Source: Bacillus sp. SLBN-46 (GTDB lineage Bacteria > Bacillota > Bacilli > Bacillales > Cytobacillaceae). Taken from it: a DNA stretch of 64,000 bases. The first letter of the stretch is position 1; each line of letters begins with the position of its first letter. The notes beneath the pieces are model-generated. The model worked only from the letters and a program-made list of their open reading frames with translations. It was not told the origin of the DNA and searched no databases. The stretch lies in assembly GCF_031453555.1 (NCBI RefSeq), contig NZ_JAVIZM010000001.1, positions 1,743,001 through 1,807,000 on the forward strand, given 5' to 3'. The position numbers were made by a program, and so were the translations under genes. Below are positions 54,663-64,000 of this stretch, in pieces.

Positions 54663-56132
54663 ATGAATGGTTCTGTAGAAGCAATTAAGAGTGAAAAGAA
54701 ACTGTTATTAAATCAATTTTTAGATGACAATCTAAGCAGATTTGAAACCTTGTTTGCTTGTAATCCAGATAGTATTTTTACCATGGACTTAGAAGGACAT
54801 ATTGTTCAAGTGAATCCTGCATTTGAAAGCTTAACAGAATTCGGAGCGGAAGAGTCTTTGCAATTGAAACTCCAATTTCTTTTTCCAATCGAAGATATGA
54901 ATAAAATATTTCACCATTTTCATAAAGCTTCATTCGGTGAATTTCAAAATTTTGATTGTAGGATACAAAATAAAGCAGGAAAGCTCATTGATTTGAATGT
55001 CACACAAATTCCTATTAGTGTTGATAACCAAATAGTAGGCGTCTCTGCGGTTGCAAAAGATATAACCCATTTAAAAAGAAAAAAAGAAGAAGCTAGAAAA
55101 GTAGAAGTCATGCATCATATATTGACTGATAATGTACTCGATATCATTATTAGTACCAATTTATCGGGCGAAATTCTTTATGCTTCCCCCTCCAGTGTGC
55201 ATATCCTAGGATATTCATTTGAAGAGTTATACAGAGAAAATATTTTTTCATTCATACATACGGATGACACTCTTCGTGCTTTTCAGGATCGCAAAAGTGT
55301 TTTGAATGAACATATAAATGGAAGAGGCTCCTATCGTGTTGCCAAAAAGAATGGAGAGTATATTTGGGTTGAAATTCTTTGCAAACCAGTTATTGACCCT
55401 GATACCCATCTTGTTTTAGAAATAGTAAGTGTCATAAGAGATATAACAGAGCAGATCCATACAAAGGAGCTCTTACTAAACTCAGAAAAACTTAGCGTTG
55501 CAGGACAGTTGGCTGCGGGTATTGCACACGAGGTTCGGAATCCACTTACTGCAATTAAAGGCTTTTTACAGCTAATGGAAAATCAATTAGATAATAAGAC
55601 ATACTTTACTATTATCCAATCTGAAATCGATCGGATTGAGCTTATTTTAAGCGAATTATTGGTCCTAGCTAAGCCTCAGGACTTGAAATTTGAAGTAGAG
55701 AATATTATTACACTTATGGAAAACGTAAAGACCTTAATAAATACGCAAGCCATTATGAATGGAGTTCAAATAGAAACCATTTATGATAGTGATAACTTTA
55801 CCATTCGCTGTGATAGAAACCAGTTAAAACAAGTGTTCATTAATATCTTGAAGAACTCTATCGATGCAATGCCAAAAGGTGGGGTGATTACCGTTGGAAT
55901 GAAACAGCACAGTGAGGGTAAGGTCAAGATTATTTTTAAGGATACAGGGTGTGGCATGCCACAGCATATTTTAAAGAGAATTGGAGAACCATTCTTTACA
56001 ACTAAAGAAAGCGGCACAGGTTTAGGGATTATGATTTCAAAGCAAATTGTTGAAAATCATCATGGCAGTGTTCATTTTTGGAGTGATAAGAAGGGAACAA
56101 TGGTTGAACTTATTCTGCCTGTAGAAAGCTAG
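54663..56132 (+). CDS. PAS-domain sensor histidine kinase
   Basis: A 489-residue soluble kinase with two PAS domains (about 26-137 and 147-265), a HisKA domain with phosphoacceptor His289 in AGIAHEVRNPLTAIKGFLQLM, and an HATPase domain with N-box NILKNSIDAMP near 395 and GTGLGIMISKQIVE near 459. The H-box style and lack of membrane segments resemble Bacillus sporulation (phosphorelay) kinases. No response regulator is adjacent, so it is an orphan. It is inserted between gerE and ysmB relative to B. subtilis. Confidence 0.88.
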   Translation: MNGSVEAIKSEKKLLLNQFLDDNLSRFETLFACNPDSIFTMDLEGHIVQVNPAFESLTEFGAEESLQLKLQFLFPIEDMNKIFHHFHKASFGEFQNFDCRIQNKAGKLIDLNVTQIPISVDNQIVGVSAVAKDITHLKRKKEEARKVEVMHHILTDNVLDIIISTNLSGEILYASPSSVHILGYSFEELYRENIFSFIHTDDTLRAFQDRKSVLNEHINGRGSYRVAKKNGEYIWVEILCKPVIDPDTHLVLEIVSVIRDITEQIHTKELLLNSEKLSVAGQLAAGIAHEVRNPLTAIKGFLQLMENQLDNKTYFTIIQSEIDRIELILSELLVLAKPQDLKFEVENIITLMENVKTLINTQAIMNGVQIETIYDSDNFTIRCDRNQLKQVFINILKNSIDAMPKGGVITVGMKQHSEGKVKIIFKDTGCGMPQHILKRIGEPFFTTKESGTGLGIMISKQIVENHHGSVHFWSDKKGTMVELILPVES

Positions 56133-56284
56133 AATGCTAACTCGGCATCCGTTTTTCTTACTTAAGTCTTGAATTTTTTGCGAAAAAAGTAGAAAATAAG
56201 TACAAGCTTGAGACGTTCAACGTGGTATAAGGGCTTTAATGAAAAGTCTTGAGGAGAAGCCTATTAATAGGAGTGTATGTATAG

Positions 56285-56734
56285 ATGAAACTCGAAAATT
56301 CACAAAAAGTGAATGGGGACGTAGTAGCGAACATTGAAAAGGATTTAAGGTATATTTCCGGTATTATCAAACAAAAAGGAAGAGAAATGCTGGGGAATTA
56401 TAAGATTACTCCGCCCCAATTTGTTGCATTACAATGGCTCTTTGAAGACGGTGACATGACCATCGGTGAGCTTTCTAATAAAATGTATTTGGCTTGCAGT
56501 ACAACTACGGATCTGGTCGATCGCATGGAGAAGAATTTGCTTGTGGAACGAGTAAAGGACCCAAGTGACCGCCGCGTGGTTAGAATTCATTTATTAGAAG
56601 AAGGAAAGCGGATTATCGATGAGGTGATTAAAAAACGTCAGGTATATCTAGAGGAAATTTTAATTGATTTCACTTCAGAAGAAATCCTTCTTCTTCAAGA
56701 CAGTTTAAAGAAATTACATCAAGAAATGCGTTAA
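56285..56734 (+). CDS. ysmB: MarR family regulator YsmB
   Basis: A 149-residue winged-helix regulator with the MarR recognition region ([39 protein letters not shown] in parts, about 60-98) and dimerisation helices at both ends. Its targets are unknown. ATG 56285 follows ATAGGAGTG. racE follows after 16 bp, so the two are probably co-transcribed. Confidence 0.88.
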   Translation: MKLENSQKVNGDVVANIEKDLRYISGIIKQKGREMLGNYKITPPQFVALQWLFEDGDMTIGELSNKMYLACSTTTDLVDRMEKNLLVERVKDPSDRRVVRIHLLEEGKRIIDEVIKKRQVYLEEILIDFTSEEILLLQDSLKKLHQEMR

Positions 56735-56750
56735 GAATGAGGCGAGAAGT

Positions 56751-57545
56751 TTGAAACAACCAATAGGTGTCATTGATTCAGGTGTCGGAGGATTAACCGT
56801 TGCCAAAGAGGTAATGAGGCAGCTTCCAAATGAAAAAATCATCTATTTAGGTGATACCGCACGCTGCCCCTATGGTCCAAGGACAACCAAAGAGGTAAAG
56901 AGATTTACATGGGAGATGACCCGTTTCTTATTAGAAAAAAACATCAAAATGCTTGTTATTGCTTGTAATACCGCAACCGCTGCAGCTCTTGAAGACATTC
57001 GTAAGGAACTTTCCATTCCTGTACTCGGAGTCATTAATCCAGGAGCACGTGCTGCAATTAAACGAACAAAGAATTATCGGGTTGGAATGATTGGTACAGA
57101 AGTAACAGTTAAGAGCGGTGCATATGAGAAGGCGTTGAAATCGCTAAATAGCCGGATTTTTGTTAAGGGACATGCGTGTCCGAAATTTGTCCCGCTTGTT
57201 GAGAGTGGGGAATATGATGGCCCGATAGCTGAAAAAATTGTGAACGAGTCGTTAAAACCCATGCTGCAGCAAAACTTAGATACGCTTATTTTAGGCTGTA
57301 CGCACTATCCATTACTTGAACCGCTCATTAAAAAGACGATGGGTACTGAAGTGAATGTGATTAGTTCTGGTGATGAAACGGCCCGTGAAATCAGTGCCAT
57401 CCTCGAATATAATGGTTTGCTAGAGACTTGTGAGGAAGAGCCTGAACATGAGTTTTACACGACTGGTTCAAGAAGGATCTTTTCGAAAATTGCTTCACAA
57501 TGGCTGGGATTTCCTATTAATCCTGTTAATAAAATTAAACTCTAA
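56751..57545 (+). CDS. racE: Glutamate racemase
   Basis: Makes D-glutamate for peptidoglycan. The 264 residues start with [12 protein letters not shown] and contain the two catalytic cysteines: Cys72 in [10 protein letters not shown] and the one in LGCTHYPLL near 183. Length is typical of RacE/MurI. The start is TTG after GAGGCGAGAAG. A terminator follows. Confidence 0.96.
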   Translation: MKQPIGVIDSGVGGLTVAKEVMRQLPNEKIIYLGDTARCPYGPRTTKEVKRFTWEMTRFLLEKNIKMLVIACNTATAAALEDIRKELSIPVLGVINPGARAAIKRTKNYRVGMIGTEVTVKSGAYEKALKSLNSRIFVKGHACPKFVPLVESGEYDGPIAEKIVNESLKPMLQQNLDTLILGCTHYPLLEPLIKKTMGTEVNVISSGDETAREISAILEYNGLLETCEEEPEHEFYTTGSRRIFSKIASQWLGFPINPVNKIKL

Positions 57546-57547
57546 TT

Positions 57548-57583
57548 AGAAGAGGCTGTCTCAAAAGACAGCCTCTTCTTTCA
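57548..57583 (+). terminator. Terminator after racE
   Basis: AGAAGAGGCTGTC pairs with GACAGCCTCTTCT around TCAAAA, 13 bp, followed by Ts. Confidence 0.88.
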
Positions 57584-57691
57584 TTCTGTAAAAAAAATTT
57601 AATAGAAAAGTTCTATTTTTCTTTCATAAGGCGGTCTAAATTCTGACAAGGCTCGTATACATGTTAGTACAAACTGTCTTAGGGGGGAATT

Positions 57692-58741
57692 ATGATGTCT
57701 AAAAATAAAGCAAAAATTATTGGTTTAACTGTTCTTACTTCAACCGTTCTACTTTCTGGCTGTGGCTTATTAGGGACCGAAACACAAAAGAAAATCGACC
57801 CGCCAAAAACTGTCGTGGAAAACAAGACAAGTAAGGAAACAACTGCAGCTAAAAAAGAAAATGCGGAAAATGTCGTAAAGACAGAATTATACTTAATTGA
57901 TAAAAATGGCTATGTGGTACCACAGACCTTAGCTTTGCCGAAAACATCTTCCGTAGCTAAACAAGCATTAGAATACCTAGTGGCCAATGGACCTGTCTCC
58001 GAACTGCTTCCTAATGATTTTAGAGCTGTCCTGCCAGAGGATACCGAGCTTTCTGTTGATATTAATAAAGAAGGCGTCGCTACAGTCAACTTCTCGAAGG
58101 AATTTAAAAATTATCAGCCAGAGGATGAGATGAAAATTCTTCAGTCCGTAACATGGACACTGACTCAATTTAATAATGTGAAATCAGTCAAACTTAAGAT
58201 GAATGGTCATGACTTAACGGAAATGCCTGTAAATGGAACACCAATCAGCGAAAATCTTTCAAGAGCAACAGGTATTAACTACGATACAACAGATGTAGTA
58301 GATATCACGAATACAAAGCCTGTAACCGTCTATTATATTGGTGGAGAAGAGGGCTCTTACTACTATGTCCCAGTTACTCGCAGGGTGAGTGCGAGCGAGA
58401 CAAATAATATCGTTGCAGTGGTAAATGAGTTAATAAAAGGACCTAGTGAAAAATCAAACCTTGTTTCAGAATTTATGTCAGATGTAAAACTTCTTGAGGC
58501 ACCTAAATATGAGGATGGAAAAGTTACTTTAAACTTTAATGAAAATATTTACGGTAGCTTTAAAGAAAAGGTCATCTCTCAAAATTTACTAGATGCACTG
58601 GTTCTTTCCTTAACGGAACAAACAGGCGTTGAGAAGGTTGCTGTCCAAGTAAAAGGAAAAGCTGAGTTAAAAAATGATAAAGGGAAAAAATTGACTGAAC
58701 CGGTAACTCGACCAGAAAAAGTCAACACAGGTAGTTTTTAA
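57692..58741 (+). CDS. gerM: Spore germination lipoprotein GerM
   Basis: A 349-residue protein exported as a lipoprotein: hydrophobic signal (about 8-22) and lipobox LSGC with Cys24. Two GerMN domains follow (about 62-190 and 210-335), each with a V-A-T-V-N-F or K-V-T-L-N-F strand. In B. subtilis GerM helps build the mother cell-forespore secretion channel during engulfment. Of the adjacent ATGs, 57692 or 57695, either is possible after AGGGGGGAA. Confidence 0.94.
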   Translation: MMSKNKAKIIGLTVLTSTVLLSGCGLLGTETQKKIDPPKTVVENKTSKETTAAKKENAENVVKTELYLIDKNGYVVPQTLALPKTSSVAKQALEYLVANGPVSELLPNDFRAVLPEDTELSVDINKEGVATVNFSKEFKNYQPEDEMKILQSVTWTLTQFNNVKSVKLKMNGHDLTEMPVNGTPISENLSRATGINYDTTDVVDITNTKPVTVYYIGGEEGSYYYVPVTRRVSASETNNIVAVVNELIKGPSEKSNLVSEFMSDVKLLEAPKYEDGKVTLNFNENIYGSFKEKVISQNLLDALVLSLTEQTGVEKVAVQVKGKAELKNDKGKKLTEPVTRPEKVNTGSF

Positions 58742-58775
58742 AAAAAGTTTTTTGTTATACTATATAGTGACAATG

Positions 58776-58808
58776 AAAGAGGTTGGCTAGAAGGCCGCCT
58801 CTTCTTTA
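58776..58808 (+). terminator. Terminator after gerM
   Basis: An imperfect AAGAGG ... CCTCTT stem with an inner GGC/GCC pairing is followed by a T-rich stretch. Confidence 0.6.
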
Positions 58809-58861
58809 TTTGGAATAATAGACATGAAGTAAAGCTTTACGAAATGAAGGAGGAAGTACAA

Positions 58862-59617
58862 GTGCGAGTGGATGGAAGAGAACCATTACAGCTAAGACCA
58901 ATACATATTGAAACCAATTATTTAATGCATCCTGAAGGTTCTGTCCTTATTTCTGTTGGGAATACAAAGGTGATTTGTACAGCCAGTATTGAAGAGAGAG
59001 TCCCTCATTTTATGAGAGGGGAAGGAAAGGGCTGGATTACCGCAGAGTACTCAATGCTTCCTAGAGCGACAGAGACTAGAAACATTCGAGAATCATCAAA
59101 AGGAAAAGTGTCCGGCCGTACGATGGAGATTCAGCGCTTAATAGGCCGTGCACTGAGAGCGATTGTAGATCTTTCAGCACTAGGAGAAAGAACTGTTTGG
59201 ATAGATTGTGACGTGATTCAAGCAGATGGAGGCACACGTACAGCCTCCATTACTGGTGCGTTTGTTGCGATGACGATTGCTCTTAACAAATTGGCAGAGA
59301 AAAAGTCACTTTCAAAGTTTCCAATTACGGATTATTTAGCTGCAACTAGTGTAGGAATCTTGCAAAACAAACAAATTGTGCTGGATTTAAACTACGCGGA
59401 AGATTCGAAAGCTGAGGTCGATATGAATGTTGTCATGACAGGAGCTGGTGAATTTGTAGAATTACAGGGAACGGGAGAGGAATCGACGTTCTCTTATGAA
59501 CAGCTTCAAGGACTGCTTTCAGCGGCTCAGGAAGGGCTAATGGAGCTATTTGAACAGCAAAAAGCTGCCTTGGGTGAGAGCATTACAAAGAAAATTGAAG
59601 CACGTAGAAAAAAATAA
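58862..59617 (+). CDS. rph: Ribonuclease PH
   Basis: Phosphorolytic 3'-5' exoribonuclease that trims tRNA 3' ends. The 251 residues contain [49 protein letters not shown] and [20 protein letters not shown], all standard. The frame opens six codons upstream at ATG 58844, but AAGGAGG (58847-58853) lies inside that stretch; GTG 58862 has proper spacing and matches the family start. ysnA follows after 13 bp. Confidence 0.95.
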   Translation: MRVDGREPLQLRPIHIETNYLMHPEGSVLISVGNTKVICTASIEERVPHFMRGEGKGWITAEYSMLPRATETRNIRESSKGKVSGRTMEIQRLIGRALRAIVDLSALGERTVWIDCDVIQADGGTRTASITGAFVAMTIALNKLAEKKSLSKFPITDYLAATSVGILQNKQIVLDLNYAEDSKAEVDMNVVMTGAGEFVELQGTGEESTFSYEQLQGLLSAAQEGLMELFEQQKAALGESITKKIEARRKK

Positions 59618-59630
59618 GAGGGGAACCATG

Positions 59631-60242
59631 ATGAAAGAAGTTATTATTGCTACTAAAAATCCTGGGAAGGCCAGAGAATTTGAACATATTTTTGCATCAA
59701 GAGGGATTGAGGTCAAAACATTGCTAGATTTTCCAGAGATTCCAGAAGTGGAAGAAACCGGCACTACGTTTGAAGAAAACGCCATTCTAAAAGCGGAGGC
59801 AGTCTCTAAAGCCTTAAATAAAATGGTCATTGGTGATGATTCTGGTTTGATTGTTGACGCTCTTGAAGGAAGGCCGGGAATCTATTCTGCCCGTTATGCA
59901 GGGGAACCGAAGAATGACCAGAACAATACCGAAAAAGTGTTAGCTGAATTGAAAAATATCCCTGAGGAAGACAGGACAGCCAGATTTTACTGTGCATTGG
60001 CTGTTGCCGTACCAGGTCAAAAAACGATGACGGTGTCAGGCACCTGTGAAGGCCGTATACTTACTGAACCTAGAGGGGTAAATGGGTTTGGATATGATCC
60101 GGTGTTTTATGTGCCGGAGAAAGGTCTTGCTATGGCGGAGTTATCTGCTGATGTGAAAAATAAAATCAGCCACCGTGCTAATGCGTTAATAAAGCTCGAT
60201 GTCTTGCTAGATTCTATATTAGAAAGCCCTGAACAGTCATGA
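59631..60242 (+). CDS. ysnA: Non-canonical purine NTP pyrophosphatase (RdgB/HAM1 family)
   Basis: Removes ITP, XTP and dITP from the nucleotide pool. The 203 residues begin [16 protein letters not shown], with [17 protein letters not shown] near 54, [24 protein letters not shown] near 72-95 and [12 protein letters not shown] near 154. Of the two adjacent ATGs (59628, 59631) the second fits the spacing from AGAGGGGAA better. A longer upstream reading overlapping rph is not supported. The last bases overlap ysnB (ATGA). Confidence 0.95.
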   Translation: MKEVIIATKNPGKAREFEHIFASRGIEVKTLLDFPEIPEVEETGTTFEENAILKAEAVSKALNKMVIGDDSGLIVDALEGRPGIYSARYAGEPKNDQNNTEKVLAELKNIPEEDRTARFYCALAVAVPGQKTMTVSGTCEGRILTEPRGVNGFGYDPVFYVPEKGLAMAELSADVKNKISHRANALIKLDVLLDSILESPEQS

Positions 60243-60757
60243 GTAAGGTTTTAATTATCAGTGACAGTCACGGGTTAACCAAAGAGCTCGAAATCATTAG
60301 AGAAAGGCATTTAAGCGACGTAGATGTTATGATTCACTGCGGAGATTCACAGTTAATGCCTGATGACCGGGCGATATCCGGATATGTTACGGTGATGGGG
60401 AATTGTGATTTTGGTGGTGGATTTCCGTTAGAGACGGTCTTAGAGACTTCTGGATATAAATTTTTTGTTACACATGGGCATCGATATTCCGTCAAAACTT
60501 CATTGATGAGTTTAAAATACAAGGCCCAAGAAGTGGATGCGGACATCGTCTGTTTTGGTCATTCCCATGTATTAGGTGCAGAAGAAATCGGTGGAACATT
60601 ATTTTTAAATCCAGGAAGCATACGCCTCCCTCGAGAGCGCTTGGAAAAAACCTATGTGGTCCTGGATTTGAAGGATGAGAAAGTGAAAATGTCCGTATAC
60701 GAGGTCAATGGTCAGGAATTAACAGATTTAGCTTGTGAATTCAATCTACGTAGATAA
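60239..60757 (+). CDS. ysnB: MJ0936-type phosphodiesterase YsnB
   Basis: A 172-residue metallophosphoesterase with the family metal ligands: DSHG near 8-11, HCGD near 34-37, GNCD near 54-57, THGH near 80-83 and FGHSH near 105-109, and [12 protein letters not shown]. The natural substrate in Bacillus is unknown. The start overlaps the ysnA stop, so the two are translationally coupled. A GGGGGAA/TTCCCCC hairpin follows. Confidence 0.92.
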   Translation: MSKVLIISDSHGLTKELEIIRERHLSDVDVMIHCGDSQLMPDDRAISGYVTVMGNCDFGGGFPLETVLETSGYKFFVTHGHRYSVKTSLMSLKYKAQEVDADIVCFGHSHVLGAEEIGGTLFLNPGSIRLPRERLEKTYVVLDLKDEKVKMSVYEVNGQELTDLACEFNLRR

Positions 60758-60807
60758 GGGGGAACCTTTCCCCCAATTACTTTATGGGGAAAATAAAAAG
60801 AAGTGTG

Positions 60808-60836
60808 TTGACTTTTTGATAGTAGGATAATATAAT
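60808..60836 (+). promoter_or_regulatory. tRNA-Arg promoter
   Basis: TTGACT (60808-60813), 17 bp, TATAAT (60831-60836), about 30 bp before the tRNA. Confidence 0.75.
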
Positions 60837-60864
60837 AAATCTTGTCTTAAGGAACAATTAATAT

Positions 60865-60941
60865 GTCCCAGTAGCTCAGCCGGATAGAGCATACGCCTTC
60901 TAAGCGTACGGTCGGGAGTTCGAATCTCTCCTGGGACGCCA
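60865..60941 (+). tRNA. tRNA-Arg (anticodon TCT)
   Basis: A complete cloverleaf of 77 nt: acceptor GTCCCAG/CTGGGAC, D stem GCTC/GAGC, anticodon stem TACGC/GCGTA with loop CTTCTAA (anticodon TCT at 60899-60901, reading AGA), T stem GGGAG/CTCTC with loop TTCGAAT, discriminator G and encoded CCA. It has its own promoter and terminator. Confidence 0.97.
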
Positions 60942-60979
60942 TTTTCTTGTAAGATGTAAACTACATACCAATCATATAG

Positions 60980-61005
60980 CTCACCAGCGATGGTGAGTTT
61001 TTTTT
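60980..61005 (+). terminator. Terminator after tRNA-Arg
   Basis: CTCACCA pairs with TGGTGAG around GCGA, followed by eight Ts. Confidence 0.88.
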
Positions 61006-61059
61006 GTCTTCTAATTATGCTACACTAATGTCCAACAATAATCTGAAGGACGGTATACT

Positions 61060-62085
61060 ATGAAAAAACGGGAACAAGCCAAAAGAAAAGAAAATGTCAT
61101 TTACTTTCCCGGACTAGAAAAAAGGTTAACAGATAAAGGGTTGGAAAGCCTAGAAAAGAAAAAATTTAAAGAAGCCATCACTCTTTTAGAAGAAGCTAAA
61201 GAACTAGACCCGGATAACGATCATATATTAATTGGGCTAGTGCTCGCTTATTTTGAAGCAGGCTCTTTCAAGAACGCCAAAGTACTTGCGAAGGAGATGC
61301 TGCTTAAGGGAATTGGTGACTATTTTCAGTTAGTTGATTTGTATCTGACTGTGTTGATTCAGTTGCATGAATACCATGAGATTGTCTCTACGATTGAGGC
61401 TCTCTTTGAAGAAAAGGAGATTCCGCCTGAAAAACATGATCACTTCTTAACCATTCTTCAATTCAGCCGAAGGATGGCGGAAAATCGTCAGGCACCAGAA
61501 GAGAAAAACGTTTTAGAGGAAGCCAATGCAAAAGAGCTTAATCTATTAAAAGTCAATAATTTAAACGAGCAGCTACTTCTTATTTCAGACTTAGCGGAAA
61601 AAAACATTCGCCCCTATATAAATGAAATTGCTGATTATTTAAAAGCAGAAACAGGGCATCCGTTTCTTAAAACAATGCTATTAACTCTTTTAAAAGAGCA
61701 AGAAATAGATAGAGAATTTGTGATAAAGAAATTTACGAGTGAACAAAGCTTCCACCCAGCCAACCTGCCTGAAGTAAGGGTTCACCCGAAAATGAAAAGG
61801 GTAAAAGAACTACTAGAAGCCCAGTTAGAGAGCAATGATCCTGTTCTATTTGAACACACCATCGGAATGGTAGAACGAACTTTTTTTATCACTTATCCAT
61901 TGGATTTCCAACCGGAGAAACCAGATGCGTGGGCGGCAGCCTTTCATTTATTAGCTGAAAATTATTTGGGGATGGATGGAAAAGTCGAGAGGTTATCAAG
62001 TGATTATCAAATTACAATGGAAGAAATTGAGCAGGCGAAGGCTCAAATAGAGGAAATTGAGAAAATTTCTTATCCTAATATATAG
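61060..62085 (+). CDS. ysoA: Tetratricopeptide-repeat protein YsoA
   Basis: A 341-residue soluble helical protein with TPR-like helix pairs at about 22-55 (FKEAITLLEEAKELDPDND), 56-90 and 91-125, then a helical C-terminal part with a coiled end (QAKAQIEEIEKI). The function is unknown; it probably mediates protein contacts. It precedes tig in the same order as in B. subtilis. The start follows TGAAGGACGG. Confidence 0.86.
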   Translation: MKKREQAKRKENVIYFPGLEKRLTDKGLESLEKKKFKEAITLLEEAKELDPDNDHILIGLVLAYFEAGSFKNAKVLAKEMLLKGIGDYFQLVDLYLTVLIQLHEYHEIVSTIEALFEEKEIPPEKHDHFLTILQFSRRMAENRQAPEEKNVLEEANAKELNLLKVNNLNEQLLLISDLAEKNIRPYINEIADYLKAETGHPFLKTMLLTLLKEQEIDREFVIKKFTSEQSFHPANLPEVRVHPKMKRVKELLEAQLESNDPVLFEHTIGMVERTFFITYPLDFQPEKPDAWAAAFHLLAENYLGMDGKVERLSSDYQITMEEIEQAKAQIEEIEKISYPNI

Positions 62086-62252
62086 GCTTCGCTGTTGAAA
62101 GAAAACAATCCTGTGTTATAATGTAGGGGTTGCATTGTGTAAAAAACTATATTTTACATTTAAAAATGGAAGATTGGCTTGATGGACAAGACATTTTCCG
62201 ACTCAATTCGTTACGAATGATATGAGAATAGATTTGTTGGAGGGAAAAAGGT

Positions 62253-63530
62253 ATGACAGTAAAATGGGAAAAGTTAGAAGGAAACCAAGGCGTCCTTACA
62301 GTTGAAGTAAGTGCTGAAGAGGTAAATAAAGGTCTAGACGCAGCATTCCAAAAGGTTGTTAAAACAGTAAGCGTTCCTGGCTTCCGTAAAGGTAAAATGC
62401 CTCGTGGAATGTTTGAAAAGCGCTTTGGTGTAGAAGCACTTTATCAAGATGCATTAGATTTCATTCTTCCAGAAGCTTATGGAAATGCAATCGATGAATC
62501 AGGAATCGAGCCAGTTGACCGTCCTGAAATCGATATCGAGCAAATGGAAAAAGGCAAAGAGCTTATTTTCAAGGCAACTGTTACAGTAAAGCCTGAAGTA
62601 AAATTAGGCGAATACAAAGGCCTTGAAGTTGAAGAATTAGATGCTAACGTAACGGACGAAGACGTTGCAAACGAATTAAAAACTCTTCAAGAACGTCAAG
62701 CTGAGTTAGTTGTTAAAGAAGAAGGAACTGCCGAAAACGGTGATACAGTTGTTCTTGATTTCGAAGGATTCGTTGATGGCGAAGCTTTCGAAGGTGGAAA
62801 AGCTGAAAATCACTCATTAGAATTAGGTTCAGGTTCTTTCATCCCTGGCTTTGAAGAGCAATTAGTTGGAGTAAAAGCTGGTGAGTCTAAAGATGTAGAA
62901 GTAACATTTCCTGAAGAATACCATGCTGCTGAACTTGCTGGTAAGCCTGCGGTATTCAAAGTGACTGTTCACGAAATTAAAGGAAAAGAACTTCCTTCAT
63001 TAGATGACGAGTTTGCTAAAGATGTAGATGATGAAGTTGAAACATTAGATGCTCTTAAAGAAAAAATCAAAACTCGTTTAGTAGATAGCAAAAAGCATGA
63101 AGCAGAGCACCACCTACGTGATACTGTAGTTGAAAAAGCTGCTGCAAATGCTGAAGTTGAAATTCCAGAAGTTATGGTTACAAATGAAGTAAACCGTATG
63201 CTTCAAGAATTTGAACAACGTTTACAAACGCAAGGTATGAACCTTGAACTTTACTTCCAATTCTCTGGTCAAGACGAAAATGCATTACGTGAGCAAATGA
63301 AGGAAGAAGCACAAACCCGCGTAAAAGTGAATTTAACTTTAGAAGCGATTGCTAAAGCTGAAAACCTTGAAGTAACTGACGAAGATGTAGAAGCTGAACT
63401 AGAAAAAATGGCTGGTATGTACAACATGACAGTTGATATGATTAAACAAGCTCTTGGCGGTTCTGAAGGTATTAAATCTGACCTTAAACTTAAAAAAGCT
63501 GTTGACTTTCTTGTTGAAAACAAGAAATAA
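62253..63530 (+). CDS. tig: Trigger factor
   Basis: Ribosome-bound chaperone and peptidyl-prolyl isomerase. The 425 residues have the N-terminal ribosome-binding domain with the signature [17 protein letters not shown] near 44-60, a FKBP-type PPIase domain (about 160-245, [17 protein letters not shown]) and a helical C-terminal chaperone domain. The ATG follows TTGGAGGGAAAAAGG. Normal length and acidic, lysine-rich composition. It precedes clpX as is usual. Confidence 0.97.
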   Translation: MTVKWEKLEGNQGVLTVEVSAEEVNKGLDAAFQKVVKTVSVPGFRKGKMPRGMFEKRFGVEALYQDALDFILPEAYGNAIDESGIEPVDRPEIDIEQMEKGKELIFKATVTVKPEVKLGEYKGLEVEELDANVTDEDVANELKTLQERQAELVVKEEGTAENGDTVVLDFEGFVDGEAFEGGKAENHSLELGSGSFIPGFEEQLVGVKAGESKDVEVTFPEEYHAAELAGKPAVFKVTVHEIKGKELPSLDDEFAKDVDDEVETLDALKEKIKTRLVDSKKHEAEHHLRDTVVEKAAANAEVEIPEVMVTNEVNRMLQEFEQRLQTQGMNLELYFQFSGQDENALREQMKEEAQTRVKVNLTLEAIAKAENLEVTDEDVEAELEKMAGMYNMTVDMIKQALGGSEGIKSDLKLKKAVDFLVENKK

Positions 63531-63545
63531 ATTTTAACCATTTAA

Positions 63546-63582
63546 AAAACAAGGTGCGATTTTTATCGTGCCTTGTTTTATA
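63546..63582 (+). terminator. Terminator after tig
   Basis: AAAACAAGGTGCGAT pairs with ATCGTGCCTTGTTTT (two G-U pairs) around four Ts, with a T-rich 3' side. Confidence 0.8.
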
Positions 63583-63611
63583 CATATTTCTCATTACATA
63601 TTATAATAAGG

Positions 63612-63664
63612 ACAGGGAAACCTGTTTATTATCCTGTTGAGTTCCTCAGCAGGGAATAATTTTT
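63612..63664 (+). other. Two further hairpins in the tig-clpX gap
   Basis: ACAGG-GAAA-CCTGT (about 63612-63625) is followed by CCTGTTGAG/CTCAGCAGG (63633-63641 and 63645-63653), which can extend with ATTAT/ATAAT and is followed by a T-run. The second looks like another terminator 80 bp after the first. In 63665-63966 I see no gene and no confident promoter. Confidence 0.45.
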
Positions 63665-63966
63665 ATTCTTAAATGGCAGGAAATAGAGTAAACTAAGGCG
63701 AATAATTAATTTCCAAACAGTTTTAAGACTTAATTTCAAAAAATATGGTTAAGATTAATGAGTACATAAGTTTTCCATCGACTTACACAAACAAAAAGAG
63801 TAAAGAAAAAACATAATTGCATAATGCGTTTTATTTCCAGTCCATTGGTTTCATGTGTTACAATGCAAAATACATACCACCTGAATAGTTAGAAAAATAT
63901 AGACTTTTGTTTGTGTAAATCACTGCTTCAAATAGGGTACTAACAACGTTTTAAGGGGTGAAAGGA

Positions 63967-64000
63967 TTGTTTAAATTTAATGATGAAAAAGGACAGTTAA
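63967..64000 (+). CDS. clpX: ATP-dependent Clp protease ATP-binding subunit ClpX (5' end only)
   Basis: TTG 63967, after AAGGGGTGAAAGGA, opens a frame reading M-F-K-F-N-D-E-K-G-Q-L to the end of the window. This matches the very start of Bacillus ClpX, just before its N-terminal zinc-binding domain, and clpX normally follows tig. Only 11 codons are visible, so the call rests on these residues and on gene order. Confidence 0.85.
   Translation, partial: MFKFNDEKGQL

Noticed and set aside
59550-59630. Longer YsnA start overlapping rph
   Set aside because: The extension overlaps the 3' end of rph and does not match the family start; AGAGGGGAA precedes ATG 59628/59631.

Overview
The window is a stretch of core chromosome from a low-G+C, endospore-forming Bacillaceae bacterium (Bacillus, Neobacillus or Mesobacillus type). 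The evidence is the gene order, which follows the citZ to clpX part of the Bacillus subtilis chromosome almost gene for gene. It also includes spore genes (ytvI, ytaF, ytxC, sspI, gerM, gerE), strong AGGAGG-type ribosome sites, frequent TTG/GTG starts and classical Firmicutes RNA regulators. No prophage, insertion sequence, CRISPR array or plasmid-type module was seen. Nearly all genes are on the + strand; the exceptions are ytvI, sspI, the PCD-rnhC pair and yslB.

Layout: 1-6712 holds fxsA, ytvI (-), ytwI, then citZ-icd-mdh (TCA cycle) and a MaoC-like hot-dog protein. 6713-15275 holds a GC-rich repeat, phoPR, polA, mutM, ytaF, coaE and gapB. 15276-20405 holds speH with a structured leader, an unknown gene, nrdR, dnaB, dnaI and ytxC. 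20406-26603 holds a T-box and a frameshifted thrS, the infC-rpmI-rplT operon with its leader, ysdA, an all-alpha dUTPase-like gene, ysdC and sspI. 26721-36686 holds ysgA, a T-box and pheST, a NERD protein followed by a five-copy 21-bp array, PCD and rnhC (-), zapA, a cvpA-like gene and polX. 36701-45400 holds mutS2, yshE, a 27-residue membrane peptide, lcfA-fadR-fadB-etfBA (fatty-acid oxidation) and trxA. 45536-53199 holds uvrC, a lysine riboswitch and lysC, a second large palindromic repeat, yslB and sdhCAB. 53344-64000 holds a sortase, gerE, a PAS histidine kinase, ysmB, racE, gerM, rph, ysnA, ysnB, tRNA-Arg, ysoA, tig and the first codons of clpX.

The genes form familiar functional blocks: central carbon flux (citZ/icd/mdh, sdhCAB, gapB with a CcpN-type operator), phosphate sensing (phoPR with a PhoP-box-like pair), replication and repair (polA, mutM, dnaB/dnaI, polX, mutS2, uvrC, rnhC), translation (thrS, pheST, infC-rpmI-rplT, tRNA-Arg) and fatty-acid degradation under FadR.

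I found no clearly new multi-gene system. The observations most worth checking are: a one-base frameshift in thrS; five copies of CGCAAATAAA at exactly 21-bp spacing directly behind, and in frame with, the NERD gene; a PhoR lacking the extracytoplasmic sensor domain; a speH leader that could hide its own ribosome site; a 17-bp hairpin with a possible antiterminator between citZ and icd; and replacement or insertion of a sortase and a PAS kinase around gerE. All calls come from reading the sequence and from family knowledge; no database search was run.
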